A stretch of 64,000 bases of DNA. It comes from Azolla caroliniana (lineage: Eukaryota; Polypodiophyta). Shown here in pieces: positions 1 through 13,021 of this stretch. The stretch spans positions 21,390,001-21,454,000 of the forward strand of contig JBHGNT010000004.1 of NCBI GenBank assembly GCA_043228905.1, written 5' to 3'. How positions within the stretch are numbered: position 1 is the stretch's first letter; each line of letters opens with the position of its first letter. A program made the position numbers and the translations under genes. Below the pieces are notes generated by a model that saw nothing but the letters and a program-made list of their open reading frames with translations, searched no databases and was not told where the DNA came from.

Positions 1-3000
1 TCGAAGCTCCCAGCCTCAGGTAAATGAAATGTTGGTATATTAATGAAGGTTAATTATGTTTGTCATGTCTTATGAATATAACAAATATTTAAAAATTTGA
101 TGTCATCCTAGAGACCCAAGGTAGCATTAACCTCATAATTTCTTAGCTATACCAATTCAAAATACCATTGCTCTCCTATGAAGCTCGAGTGCATGAATTT
201 ATTGATTTAAATGTAAGGTTTATGATTGGTTTCAACTTCCCTAAGTTTCTTGATTAATTCAGATGCTAATTCAAAAGATAATAACAAAGTAAAATCTATT
301 TAATGGACCAATATGTTTTATAGTTGTATTCTTTCAGCTTGATTATAGGCTGCATATTTAGGCTAGGATTCCTTGACTCTAATTGCTTTATCTTTTTATG
401 AATATGCTAGATCATGTTGTAAGCTTGTATGTGAAACTATCTCAAAGGTCTGTAAAACTGGCAACTCTCTCCCAAATACTGAGTGAGACATCATGAATAG
501 ATATGAGGAAGAAATGTTTTCACTGTTTCGGGGGGTGATGAGATAAATTATAGGTTGATGAGACTGAGATATTCCATTGTGATATAATCTTGCACATTTT
601 TTCACTAATTTCCTCACCTCCACATGACAGATATATGGGTATCACAAGGGCAGTTCAGTTTTGGTTGTAAACTACTATGTAATCTCAAAATAGGCATTTT
701 TCTCCCAGTACAGCCTTTCGTTCAATAAATTCTCTGGTTTTTAATCTTCAGCTGAAACAGTACTTTGTGTGCAGGCTCCTCTAATTCCTCTCTGTTGTCG
801 TTTTCTGCTTCCCTATACTGGGAGCTGTTAGTTCTCTTGTGGGTGTTATTTTCTTCTTTGTATTTACAGATACGTGGAAAGGACCTCCTTGTAGTGACAT
901 CGGATTCTGGAAAGATGTCATTCTTGACTTTTTGCATTGAGTTACACAGGTCTCATCTCCACTTCTGTTTAGAATTGCAAAAGTCATGCAAAAATTGAAT
1001 TGTCTTCCATTTTTAGGTTTTTGGCAATTGCACATGTGCAAATATCTCAATCAGTAAATGCTCGACGGGATCTGGGTCAATTTTTGGCTGTTGAATCCAG
1101 GTTCGCATAGATATATTTATTTACACATATTGAATTTGATTGAACATGGAAAAGGGAGATTGCGTATTATTACAATCTGTTAGAAGAGAGGCAAGAGGAA
1201 ATGAAGCAATCTGAATCTGGTTTATATGCTCCAAGTACCGCAAAATTGAAATATTTGTGCCTTTCTCTTTTATAGATAGTGTAAAATAAAACCAAGTAGT
1301 TGAACCATTTGGGTAATAAAGTCTCCCAAGGCCTGTGGATGGATTAAAAGATAGGATAAGAGAGAGAAGTTAAGGAAGAAGAATGGTAATGAAATTTTGG
1401 GAGGTATTCTGGTGGGAGGTCAACTCCTGCATGATAGCAAAATGTTTTCAAAAGTTTTTTTGCATTCCACTCCTGCATTTAGATTCTTTGGAATATTTGC
1501 CTATGCTTACTGTCCTGACTTTCATTCCCTTGGTTTCTTATGACTATGATCTTATATCAAGTTTCACAATTCCATAGCTGATCCCTTGCTGCGTTTATTG
1601 CTGACAAGAAAAGTAAAAGCTTGAACCTGAGAGATTCTGGTTCAGTGTGACTGTAAAATTTGCTAGGATATTATGTGTTATTGAACCAGACAAAGCAGCA
1701 GGGTGTGAAACCAAAAATAGCAAGGGCTCAGTGGGGTGTTAGATTTGGGTGAACAACTGCTGTTATGTTACTGTTGGTATTAATTGCATTAGTCTTTACA
1801 ACAACTTAGACTAGATCTGCAAGTGAAATTCATAGCAGTTAGAAATATGATATATTCTCAAAAGTCCTTTACTCGAAAGTTCTCTTTATATTTTATTTAT
1901 CTGTCTTGTTTGTTTCACTTTAATTTCTCGTTTCGCTACATGCTCTTTGGGGCCCATAAAATAAACAAACGCAAACAAACAAACAAACAAACATACACAC
2001 ACACACACACACAAAAACGCAGAATCTCTATTTCTTTATTTGCAAACAAGTTTCTCATGAGATTTTGTTTCGATTTTTCTAGTTTTTTGCTTGTAGATGA
2101 TATGCTTATCATAATTACTATTGTTCGTTGCTTTTGTGCCATGGACATGTAGAGGTCGTGCAATTGCTGTAGGCGCCTTACAGGATAAGATTGCTATCTT
2201 TCCCACTTCCATCGTTGCTGGGAACAATATTGTGGAGAAGGTTTGTTGCTGCCTCCTCTGCGTGCCTGTCCTTTTTGTCATGAATGTTGTATTTTAGGTC
2301 TCAGGCTATTGTCAAGACATTGATGCCATAGTTCTTTCATTTGCATTATACATGAAGTCTTATTAAAGATGAACTGTATTGATGGTCGGAATAGTAATAT
2401 TTTGATGGCTATACCTGAGTTTTCTAATGAGCGAAATTGTTTTCCTTTGGCAAAGAATAAAAACTCGATCTTTTTAAACTGAGAACCTTCAAATTTTATC
2501 GGAATTGTACAAAAACAATCTGGCTAAAAGATGGGGTACTCTTATATAGAGTCCAGACCAAGCATCATACCTATAGATAAGACCGAAGATCAAAGATGTT
2601 GCAGAGTTACACAGCTCACTCGAGAGGGTATTGTTAGGGCACCTGACGTTGACTTGAGCCAACAATGATTGTGAGAGGAAGGACACTTGCGGGGTAGTGC
2701 TAGTGGAAGACTAGTGCTCACCTTAGGTGAACTTTAGTCGTACTTAAGAAGTAGGAGGATAGAGCAAATGGGATTTCATCGTTGACTTATTGGATCCAGA
2801 TGGACTCATGATGGCAGATTGCAGAAATAGATAGGCATGATTTTAAAGTGATCAAGTGGATAATTGTGATGACCACCAAATTAGGTATGATAGGTCAAAG
2901 GAAAGAAAGTGATAACTACTCGTTTTTATCTATAAAGATCAAGAGTCTGAATTATGAAATAAATCAAGGAATTGTCTGCATCAATGCAAGTTGTTGGTTC

Positions 3001-6000
3001 ATTTTTATGACTAGGAATGTGTAATTCACCATAGTGCCAAGGTGCCGTCACATTGACAACAAATAGAGCCATTACTCTTTGTGGTAAACATCACTGATGC
3101 CAGCCTGTCCCACAGCCCTGATGTGCATACCTTCATACAATCAAAATCATCAACACACCACATCATCGTTCCACTGGCCATTCCATATTGGATCACGTCA
3201 TGATGGATATCTTCAGGGTACTGCTATTTTAGTTCCAGTGGTCCTGCACCAAACCATGTCGTGTTGATCACTCGTGATTACATATGTTCAAGCTGTTAGT
3301 TTTACGGATCTAGAGTATGAAGACATTTTCTCTTGTTACTTGCTTTGATGAATTAACACAAGCACTCGTAATACTTGTTAGGTCTCATAGGCCATTATGG
3401 TCTTTGAATATCGTAGTATATCTTTCTTTGATAATATTTGTTTTGTTATATTTTCTCTATCATTAAATTATGCATAACACAGATGAAATTAAATCGAAGT
3501 TGGGTGGTAACCTTAAGAAGTCAGATTCTAGGACAATATAGAAATCAAGTCCGCATGGCCATTATGGGCTGGGGATACACACGTGCTACCAGCAGGACAG
3601 GATTTGGCCAAACAAAGTTGTGTCATTCTGAAAGGATGATTTCTTGCCTTTTTTCTCCTCAAGAGAAGAGATTGGTGGGTTGACTGGCGATGCGGATTTT
3701 GATCGAAGAGAATTCTCAAACCGAGAGGACGAGGAAACACCTCGAATTGCGCCGACTCCTAATATCGGACAACTCAAGATTCTCCGTGCGGATTCCACTA
3801 GCTTTGATGAATTAATACAAGCAGTTGTAATACGTGCTAGGTCTCATAGGTCATTATGGTCCTTGAGAGATGTTAGTATATCTTTCTTGGATTATATTTA
3901 TTTTTGTTATATTTTCTCCATTATTAGATTATATATAACACATAAGTAAATGCACACTCGTAAATATGTACGATATTTGATAATGATTCAAGCATGAAGT
4001 CTATGAAGACTCTTCTGTTTAATCAACCTTTGTTAATATTTACATGTGCATTTTCCTCTTCAAAGCTACACATGAAGAAAACATCTTAATCAACTCTTGT
4101 CACATAGAAAACAGTGATAAACAATGATATTTATTTCATAATGTTTTTCAATATAGATATACCAAGGAATGCTATTTTAGATGTTTGAAAATAAGAAATT
4201 TGATTTATTTTGTCGTTTAGAGATTGGTGTGCCCAAAGGAGTTGAGGGATAAAGCAGAGCCTGCAACATTATTGGGCACAATATGGAGTATGACATTTGT
4301 ACCAGGTCTAACAGATGCAAGCCAAACAGACACTGATATAGTGGTTCTTGTTGTTCTTCTCCATAGGTATATTTAAGTACATGGCTACACAGCTGGTCAT
4401 TTTCTATTGTGCAGCCACTGACACAAGCTAGGTCTTAATGTGCAGAAAGGGAGCTGTTGACAATGAGTTGCTAGTTCTTGTATCTGATCTAAGGCAGCGC
4501 TCTATCCAGTTGAAGACTCTGTATAATCCATTTCGTTCTGCATCTTCTTTTGCTTATCTTCTAGCTGATGTTCCATCCCTTCCTGGATTTTTCTTTGTCT
4601 TTCGATGTGGAGAAATTGAGCTATTGGAGATCAGCAATTCTGGCATTCTTCTAAACGTGTCAGCCCTTTCTTTACCCAAAATTGCTGACACACGAAGAAC
4701 TGAGGAAAGAAGAGCCTCTCCTGGTGTTGATGAAGAAGGAAGGTACAATGAAGCTGCCTCTGCTTTGCTGGAGTTAAGAACTGGAGAGAGTGCCGATACT
4801 AGTTCAGATGATGTAATGAAAACAACAACTTCAAATAGTATAAACAATGGGGACCCTCAAGCATCACCATTGATTTGCTGCTGGAGTTGGGATATGGAAT
4901 CATCTTCTGGATTGAGGTTGATATTTTGTGTTGATGCGGTTGAAGCATGTCTCTTTAACCTTCATCTGTCTCAGAGTAGTCCATCTGAAGTTAAGATGAG
5001 TGTAAGTAACTGCTTGTATCGGTGCTCTCCTCTGACGTCTTTGTTATGGACGAAAGGTGGGTTTATTGCTGCCTTGGCAGAAATGGGCGATGGTAAAATT
5101 CTACAGATTAAGGATGAGAAGGTTTGGAATAGAAGTACTATTCAGAACATTGCTCCAGTTCTTGATTTTTCTCTGGTGGACTACTATGTTGAGAAGCAAG
5201 ATCAGATGTTTGCTTGTTCGGGAGTGGGCAATGAAGGCTCCTTAAGGGTTATTCGTAATGGAATCAGTGTAGAGAAGTTGATTAGTACGGCACCCCTGTA
5301 TGAAGGTGTAACTGGTTGTTGGACCATGAAAATATGCAGAGAAGATACCTATCATGCCTTCTTTGTTCTCTCTTTTGCTGAAGAGACACGTGTATTGTCT
5401 GTTGGATTAAGTTTCAACGACATCACTGATCTTGTAGGTTTTAACTCTTCTGCATGCACTTTGGCATGTGGGTGGATATATGATGGTTGGGTGACTCAAG
5501 TTTGCCGCAATGAAGTTCGTGTTTGTGCACCAACTGCTGATGCTCATCCTAAAGGAATTCAGTATGTGCATCCAATATGTAATTATTGGATGCCTCGAAG
5601 CGCAAAGATAATCCTGGGAGCTGTTGCTCATATGAGAGTGATTTTGGCCATGTCACAACCTGGATTGTTGGTTATGCTTGGTTTAATAACAACATCCAGT
5701 GGTGGAACAGAACTCACAGAAATCCAAAGGTTTCTTTTTGGTGCAGAATTATCTTGTATATCCATTCCTCAGGAAGAAGAGCCATTTCCTATACCTGTGC
5801 CAGCAGCAATTGTGGGGTTGGTGGAGCCTGGCTCTGCAATCACCCTTCCAAATGGGGTAGAGATAGGAAAAGTATGTGTTGTTGGAACACACAAACCATC
5901 TGTTGAACTTTTATCCATTGTTCCTGGTGAGAACTTTTCAGTACTAGCTGTTGGCCAAATTTCTCCCCAAAATACCATGGGAACATCCTCTGGTGGTGGT

Positions 6001-9000
6001 GTTCCTGAGGATGTAAGACTTGTTCTTTTTGATCGTCTCTACATCCTAGCTGGTTTGAGGAATGGAATGCTACTTCGGTTTGAATGGCCTCGGCATGGGT
6101 CTCTGTCTGGATGCCTGAACAGTTACACGATGTCTGATAAAGGTATACCTGCTAATGAATGCAAAGAGAATATCCAAGCTACTGAATTGTTTGTACCATT
6201 GCCATCAGATGCCCATTCAAAAATGCCCGTCCTTCAAGATAGTAAATTGGCACTTGGGAAGAAAGAATCGCCTTTTCCTGTACAGTTACATCTCATTGCT
6301 GTCAGGCGTGTTGGAGTTTCACCAGTATCTTTTATTCCTTTACAAGCATCATTGCGTGCTGATGTCATTGCGTTGGGTGATCGACCGTGGTTATTGCAAA
6401 CTGCACGACACAGTCAGAGAATTGCATATACATCCATATCCTTCCAACCTTCTACTCATGCAACACCTGTGAAATGCAGTGAATGTTCCAAAGGGATTTT
6501 ATTTGTTGCAGATTGCAGCCTACATTTGGTCTCTCTCTCTCTCTCTCTCTGCTATTTTTATGCGTGTTAACCTGCCAGTGAATGAATGGTGTATCATACA
6601 TAGTTATGCTATAAGTATCTAGAGGTGAAATCTTTTACTCTTATCGATAACTGAGGGGTTGTGTATAAACTTCCCTAGTCTTTGTCTCTTCTGCTGGATG
6701 TAAATACAACACTGTAGATTGGTTGAAACTGGATTGATAGAATTGTATTGTAGAATATACAACACCTTAGATACAAATTCCTATGAACAAGGTCAAAACA
6801 TCAGGGACACTCTGCAAAGTGTTGAAAGTGTCATTGGAGGATGGATATACAAATTTGCACTTACTCTGGTGACAAATGTTGAGAAGAGTATAATGAGAAC
6901 TTTCATAACATGAGGCCTTCCAAGCATGAACTTCTTCAGAGAGGACAAGGAAGAGGGAAAGGGAGAAAGAAAGAGGGAAAGAAAGAGATGTATATTACTG
7001 TCTCCAAGAGGCCAAAATCATCCTATGAGATAAGTCATGATTACAAACAGTATAACAAATCTGGTAAGGTTATTTGATATAGATCAAAAGTTCATATGCT
7101 CAAGCTTCACATTCTGCACACACATCTATAAATTGGTTGGATTTGAACCCAAGGCTACAGATTAATAAAAATAAGGATATGACTGGGGTACATCCCAATA
7201 TGATAAAAATCAAAACAAAAAATAGTGATATAGACAGATGTAGCCCACTTGGTAAGGTTGAATATCAGAGAGCAGGATGTCTCTAACTTAGGGTAGCGAG
7301 ATATAGCCAGAGAGATGAAATGAAATGAGGTTCTATTAATGTATTGAAAAGGTCAAAGTGACCCCTGGGACCAAAAACTTATATCCATATGAATCTTATA
7401 GAATGTCTTGTAATATAAAACCAAATCCGAATTTACCTGTAACTAATTAGTGCGATCTGTAACTAGCCTATGATCAAAGTGAAATGATCTAGGTACTGTG
7501 GCTACAAGTAAGACATGATACAATGTCCAAAATAAGTATCCCTGAAGAAGTAGACCATGACTTATTAGTGTCAACACATGAATACTTGTAGGATGATGCT
7601 GTATCACATCAATGTCCTCTGTGGTGATCCACATGAGAGATCATGCTCAATCTCAGGTGACCATTCTGTGTGTAGTCCTATGAGCTTTTGGCACTCGAGG
7701 AAGTGTTTGTGTGTTCTTTTGTGAAAGCACCACGTATAACACATCAGTCCACCAGTGATAATCGCAGCCTTGTGCATACCTTTATCTATTGTCAATAATC
7801 TTATAATTTTGTATAGTAATGCTGTGTATAACATCACAACACATGTTTGAAATGAGAGGGAGATTGATTGATATTGAGATTGATTTTATATTGATTATTT
7901 CTACAGGTTGAGATGGAACACTCCAAAAGATTGAATGTTCAAAGATTTTCTTTAGGCAGTACACCTAGGAGGATTTTATATCATGTTGATTCCAAGAAAC
8001 TTTTGATCATGCGGTCAGAATATAGTGACCTTGTGCATGGCTATGTTTCTGACATATGCTGTGTAGATCCAGTAAGTGGTTCAGTGCAGTTTTCATACAT
8101 GTTCGACTATGGAGAAGTTCCCAAATGCATGGAGCTTATGAAATCAGGAAAGGAACATCTTTTACTGGTTGGGACTGGATTGACTACAGGAAAAGCAATG
8201 ATGGCCGATGGAGAACCTGATGGGTAATCTTGTCATAAATTTTCATATAGTTTAAAAGAAGACTGTTTTATTTCAAATGTATTTTGTTTTAGAAACATGT
8301 ATATTGGTTTACGTGTGTTCTTCATGTTATGCTGGTCTCAAGTGTATTTTCCATTGCAGCTCTAAAGGGCGTCTTCTTGTTTTTCGACTTGAACAAAAAC
8401 TGAGACCTGAAAATGAACTTGCATTTTCTGTCCGATCAACCTCTGCTCTTCCATCAGACTCTGTTCTTTCAGAATCCTCAAACCCAAATACAGAAACATG
8501 TTCGAATTATGATCAAGATATAAAAATGGAAGATAGTGCCAGAAATACCTTTCCATTTCCTGAGACTGATGGATGGGAATTGATTCTTAAAAGCCACGTG
8601 CCATTGTCTGGAGTTGTGCTTGCAGTTGCTCCGTATCTTGATCAATATATACTGACTTGTGCTGGCAATACTGTAAAATTCTTCTCTTCTTATTTTGTGA
8701 AGCAGTGATTCTGCCATCAACTTCAATTTAAGATAAATGTTTCTTTTGTCTCAGCTATCTTGTTTAGGATTTGCAAGTGACTGTCAATACCGCTTGAAGC
8801 GCTATGATTCTGTAAGGACTCGGTTTGTACTCATGTGCATTGCGGTTCACTTGAACAGAATAGCTGTTGGAGATTGCCGGGATGGAATTCTAATTTATTC
8901 ATATCAAGAGGTAAAAGTTATTACAAATATTAGAGTCTCATTGAGTAAAGCTCACCCTCTTTTGTACTTATGTATGCATGTAGGATGCACATAAGCTAGA

Positions 9001-10761
9001 ACAGCTATATTGTGACCCAGCACAGCGGTTAGTGGCAGACAGTGTCCTAATAGACCTTGAAACTGTTTTAGTAACAGATCGTCATGCGAACTTCTGTGCT
9101 TTGTCCTGCCCAAACCTTCCTGAAGGTTTGGAAAAGTTGATGTTCTGTATCAACATTCCTAGGTCATTATCTGGGTTTATTACTGAATTATTCTTTGAAC
9201 TGAATCTTTTTTTATTGTCCTGACTAGATAGTGCCAGTCCTGAACGCAACCTTGTTCTGCAATGCTGGTACCATATGGGAGAGGTTATGATGAATATATG
9301 CAAGGTTGTAAAACATGTTAGTTTAGTTTTGTCTTCTTTCTATTGGTCACCACCTTTACTACCAGTATCTTTTTGAATATGCAGGCACATGCAATCAAAA
9401 GACCTATCATTTTGTTTATTTTTGAATTTTAATGCATTGATGTTTTTCTTGCTGAAAATTGTAAATAGTACACAAATAAGTGGCAGATGGTTAAAGAATG
9501 TTAAAACTTAACAGACATCTCTATGCCTTCTGATTTTTTGTTAAGTGTTTGAAAACAAAAGAATGCAATAATTAGGTTTTCCAATTGATCAGGGTTCATT
9601 GGCATACAAAGGGTCATCAGATGGAAATACAATGGTTGGCAGTAATAACAGCGTTCAAGGTTCAGATTTTTCAGAATCTTCAGTGATTGCAACCACACTT
9701 CTTGGTAGTGTTATTGTTTTCATCCATGTCACCAGGTGAAACTTAAGACTGCATTGGAAAATAAACAAATAAATGTCAAAATTTCAGTTATTAAGTGCAT
9801 AGATACTTCCATGTTCAGGGAGGAATTTGAGCTTCTAGATGCTTTGCAAACAAGATTAGCATTGTATCCTCTCACAGCACCCCTTCTTGGCAACAATCAT
9901 TCAAACTTCCGTGGCAGAGGATGTCCTGTAGGTACCTTACACATTCATAATGAAGTAAAATTACATAAAATACTTAGTTTTTGTCCATTCCACATGTTTG
10001 TGATTTTAATTGAAAAAAGTTTCGGGGTGGATTTTAGAGCATAACCTTAGACACAGCACTCTAATGATATGTACTATCCGATCAATTGCTAGAGGGTAAT
10101 CTCATCTGTTTAGTATATGGAGCATTGATACACTCTCTTTAGGTAGTTCTGATAAGGTTGGAAGGAATTCTCTCATTGTGGAGCTCTAACACATTCCTCA
10201 TGTTTGGTCACCCTCTCTTTGACAAATTGTTGGGAGTCTTCAACTGTCTCTTTAACTGACTTTTTCTTTAATTCTCCATATGTCCCTAAGTTTGTAGTTA
10301 TTTTCCTAAGGGCCACTGCTCATCTCCCTCAAGAGGAAATGGTAATACTATTTAAGCCAGTGTACTGTTAACTCATCACCTTTTCCTCTATTTTGAGGAT
10401 TGACCAAAGGCATTTGGGAGTAATAATGAATATGCTGGGGCATTGTGGGTGGAAATACAGAAACACTCTGGGATATTTTGAAGTTTTTCCCCAGAATGAA
10501 CTTCTCATGTAGTCATGATTACAGTGGGGCTTAACATCAGTAAATGTACTGTAGAGAGGAGTGAAGAAAGTTCTTGATGGGGACATGCTTGGCCAGTTTC
10601 TTGAGCTCACAAGCTCACAACAGCAGTCAGTATTAGCTGATCAACCAGGATTGGAGAGCTTGAGCTCTTTCAATCTAAGTTTACAGACCCCATCCAGAGG
10701 AGGCTTTCCTGTAGAGCAAGTGCTGAGGTTGCTCGAAAGGATCTACAATTCGTTGACTTGA
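1..10761 (+). CDS. CPSF-A / DDB1-superfamily protein, 14 visible exons, 5' end outside window
   Basis: Exons joined by eye: <1-19, 870-949, 1017-1100, 2153-2240, 4221-4366, 4446-6528, 7907-8223, 8360-8672, 8755-8910, 8984-9125, 9228-9304, 9593-9735, 9819-9931, 10559-10761. Every junction is GT-AG and the frame stays open over 3.9 kb (about 1,314 residues). Recognisable stretches are GKDLLVVTSDSGKMSFLTF near the start and RIAVGDCRDGILIYSY and YPLTAPLLGNNHSNFRGRG in the C-terminal part. These match the plant CPSF_A-domain family typified by Arabidopsis At3g11960, a relative of DDB1, CPSF160 and SF3b130. Such proteins are multi-propeller nuclear scaffolds with an MMS1-type N-terminal region and a C-terminal CPSF_A domain; the exact role of this plant branch is not settled. 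Roughly 60 N-terminal residues are probably missing to the left. No lesion was seen. The 10,558 acceptor and the 8,672/8,755 intron are the least certain junctions. Confidence 0.88.
20..869. other. Intron of the CPSF-A gene, nothing recognised
   Basis: The donor is CAG|GTAAAT at 19/20 and the acceptor TTTACAG ends at 869. The sequence is AT-rich and I see no gene, RNA or repeat in it. Confidence 0.7.
1962..2013. repeat. (CAAA)n(CA)n compound microsatellite in a CPSF-A intron
   Basis: A run of about eight CAAA-like units passes directly into about ten CA units, inside the 1101-2152 intron. Confidence 0.9.
3342..3942. repeat. Pair of about 140-bp imperfect direct repeats in a CPSF-A intron
   Basis: The stretch 3342-3480 is repeated at 3801-3942. 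Both begin GCTTTGATGAATTAA, contain TAGGTCTCATAGG and end with a TATA-rich tail finishing in ATAACACA. They lie about 460 bp apart in the same orientation inside the 2241-4220 intron. This could be a small degraded LTR-type element such as a TRIM, or a segmental duplication. No terminal TG..CA with a target duplication could be confirmed. Confidence 0.6.
6529..6550. repeat. (CT)n microsatellite starting at a splice donor
   Basis: The GT of the donor that ends the 2.1-kb exon is immediately followed by about ten CT units, so the donor downstream positions are made of microsatellite. Confidence 0.85.
6529..7906. other. CPSF-A intron of 1.4 kb, no gene seen
   Basis: Apart from the CT run at its start and a purine-rich stretch near 6945-6990, I recognise no coding sequence or complete element here. 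Confidence 0.6.
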
Positions 10762-13021
10762 GAATGTACAAGGTTTCAACACTGGTATACTAAACTTTCA
10801 TCCATAGGCAGCATATACAAATTTTGTTTGCATATAACTTAATTTAAAATTAGAATGTCTATGCAGAGTATACACTCGGGTGTCTTTGGAGATAATACCA
10901 TGACATGTAATGAACTTCAATCTTGTGATTGATGTATAGAGGTAAGAATTGCGGTGGTTGGAGGTTATCTAGATCATGCAATAAAATAAACTGATTATTC
11001 AGAAACTACCCTTAATAAAGTTTTTCAAACATGTTCTAAATAATCCCAGCGGGTTTTAAATAGCATGTTCTAATAGGTGAGTGTGGTGATCAAAGGTTCG
11101 AGGAACCTGGTTTGCGAAATTCTCCATGCTGATCTAAATTTGAGCGACATAGCTTTGTGGAACAGTTGGATGATATACAATTGTTTGTATTTGTTACGGC
11201 TGAAATTCGGTTTTACAGGTTTCTTGTGTGTCGTCTTACTTCTGAAGTCATTATTGCAAGGTTGAAAACTCACAGCCGCCTAATGGTGGGAGAGCAAAAA
11301 TTTCAGTAAAACAGAGCATACATAGCATATAAAGAAGCATTGGTCATTCCTTGGGGACTCCAGGTCATTTGGATATCATAAGTGGTGTTTCAAGTTGCTT
11401 GTTGCAATGATGGTTAATGAACCATAGTTGCGTAATTGACAACATGATTTTGCCATGCGCTCGAATGTGTAACATTTTAGTCAGAAATAAGTCGTTTATG
11501 CTGGGTCATATTCATGTTTGGAATAGACTATCATCTCCCTCCAGCCCCCCTTCTCTGTCAATAGCTCTTGTAAATTATACTTCGATCTTAATTGAAGTTT
11601 TGACAGTTGTATAGAATTGTGCAAACAAGCATAGAATGAGAGCTTACAGGATTCCATATCTTTATTTGACCCATCGTAACAATTAGATCTTAAATAGTGG
11701 GCCAAAAGATAGGTGAAGTCAAATAGAACTAGCACATTATTTCTTTACATGTTTATGGATTAATCTATTAGATGGTTTAGGAACATACAATAATAGGTTG
11801 TGCTGTTGGATATATCTGAAAGCATTTGTAATGTTTTTTTTATAAACCAAGCTTGTTATGAATATGCTTGCTTCATTGAAACTAGATTATCTGATCGTAT
11901 TTCCTCATTGTTACTTAATACTCATTGAACTCATGAATTTAGGAACACAGCTTAAATTCGATTTAATAAACCTGATAAAGCATTATTTGGTAGGTAGATA
12001 GATATATTTCAACCTTTTAAGATAGATCTAGTGACATTTAAAAAAGTACAAAGTGTGAATCATCAGGTGATACAGAGACTATTAGATATGTGATCAACAC
12101 CAATCATTTCTAATTTCTAATTTGTTAGAGTATCATTACAAAAGATCTCCAGTGTCTTCTGTTGACTATAATCGTAAAGTCTGAATGTGAGGTTCAACTA
12201 TGGAAGTTCTTGATAGACAATTGCATGTAAAGGTTCTTTACATTTGGAAGTTCTTGGTAGACGTAATCAAAACCAGTCTCAAAAGCTTCTGCCATTGTCA
12301 AAATAGTGAGTTTAGTATTATTGGTCATTGATGACAACAGTATATGCTATCATGAATATTCTTGGACTTGTGATTGGTATAGTGATCTGATAGATCATCG
12401 ATACTAATCATGGAGTTTTGCTTTGGAAATTATTGGTAGACATTGCTATGTGAACATTCAAATCAATGTCTCCAATGATTTTCAGCCAAAGTAGTTTGCT
12501 TGCAATTACCACTTTAACCTTTAGTGACATTGATGATGACAGATGCTTCACGTTGGAGTGACGTTGTTGACATGGATACAACCCTTTACCATTTTATAAG
12601 AGCTTAAGATCCAATGCACAGAAACACTATATATGCCACAGTTTAATCGAAGTGGGCAAGTGCACTTATTGAAGAAATGATAAAAGAATTGTAATTGAGA
12701 CTAAAAGTAAAGTTAAGTGAAGCTCTCTCAGATTATGTTTCCACACCTATACAAAGTTAGACAGCATCATATAGCAAGTCCGAAGCAATAATGTACATTT
12801 GTGCCACATAACAAAACCAAAGCAAGGTGAACATTTGTAAACAATGTATAACAGAAAAGAAAACTCATTTGATCTTTTGGAGGTGTTTTGTTTGTTTAAT
12901 TTAATATCAGTGTAACAAATGAAGGGAGAATGTATCATGAGATTTCTCCTGAAAACATAGGGTATTTCTGTCTTTTGTCAGGGCAAAGAAGAAAAATCAC
13001 TTTTTATATGTATATACATCA
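10762..13021. other. Intergenic region between two convergent genes
   Basis: This holds the 3' flank of the CPSF-A gene on the left and the 3' flank of the SDF2-like gene on the right. Part of 10,762 to about 11,280 may be 3' UTR, because GTGAGT near 11,078 and a TTTTACAG near 11,218 could bound a UTR intron. I see no other coding potential or named repeat in 11,300-13,000. Confidence 0.5.
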
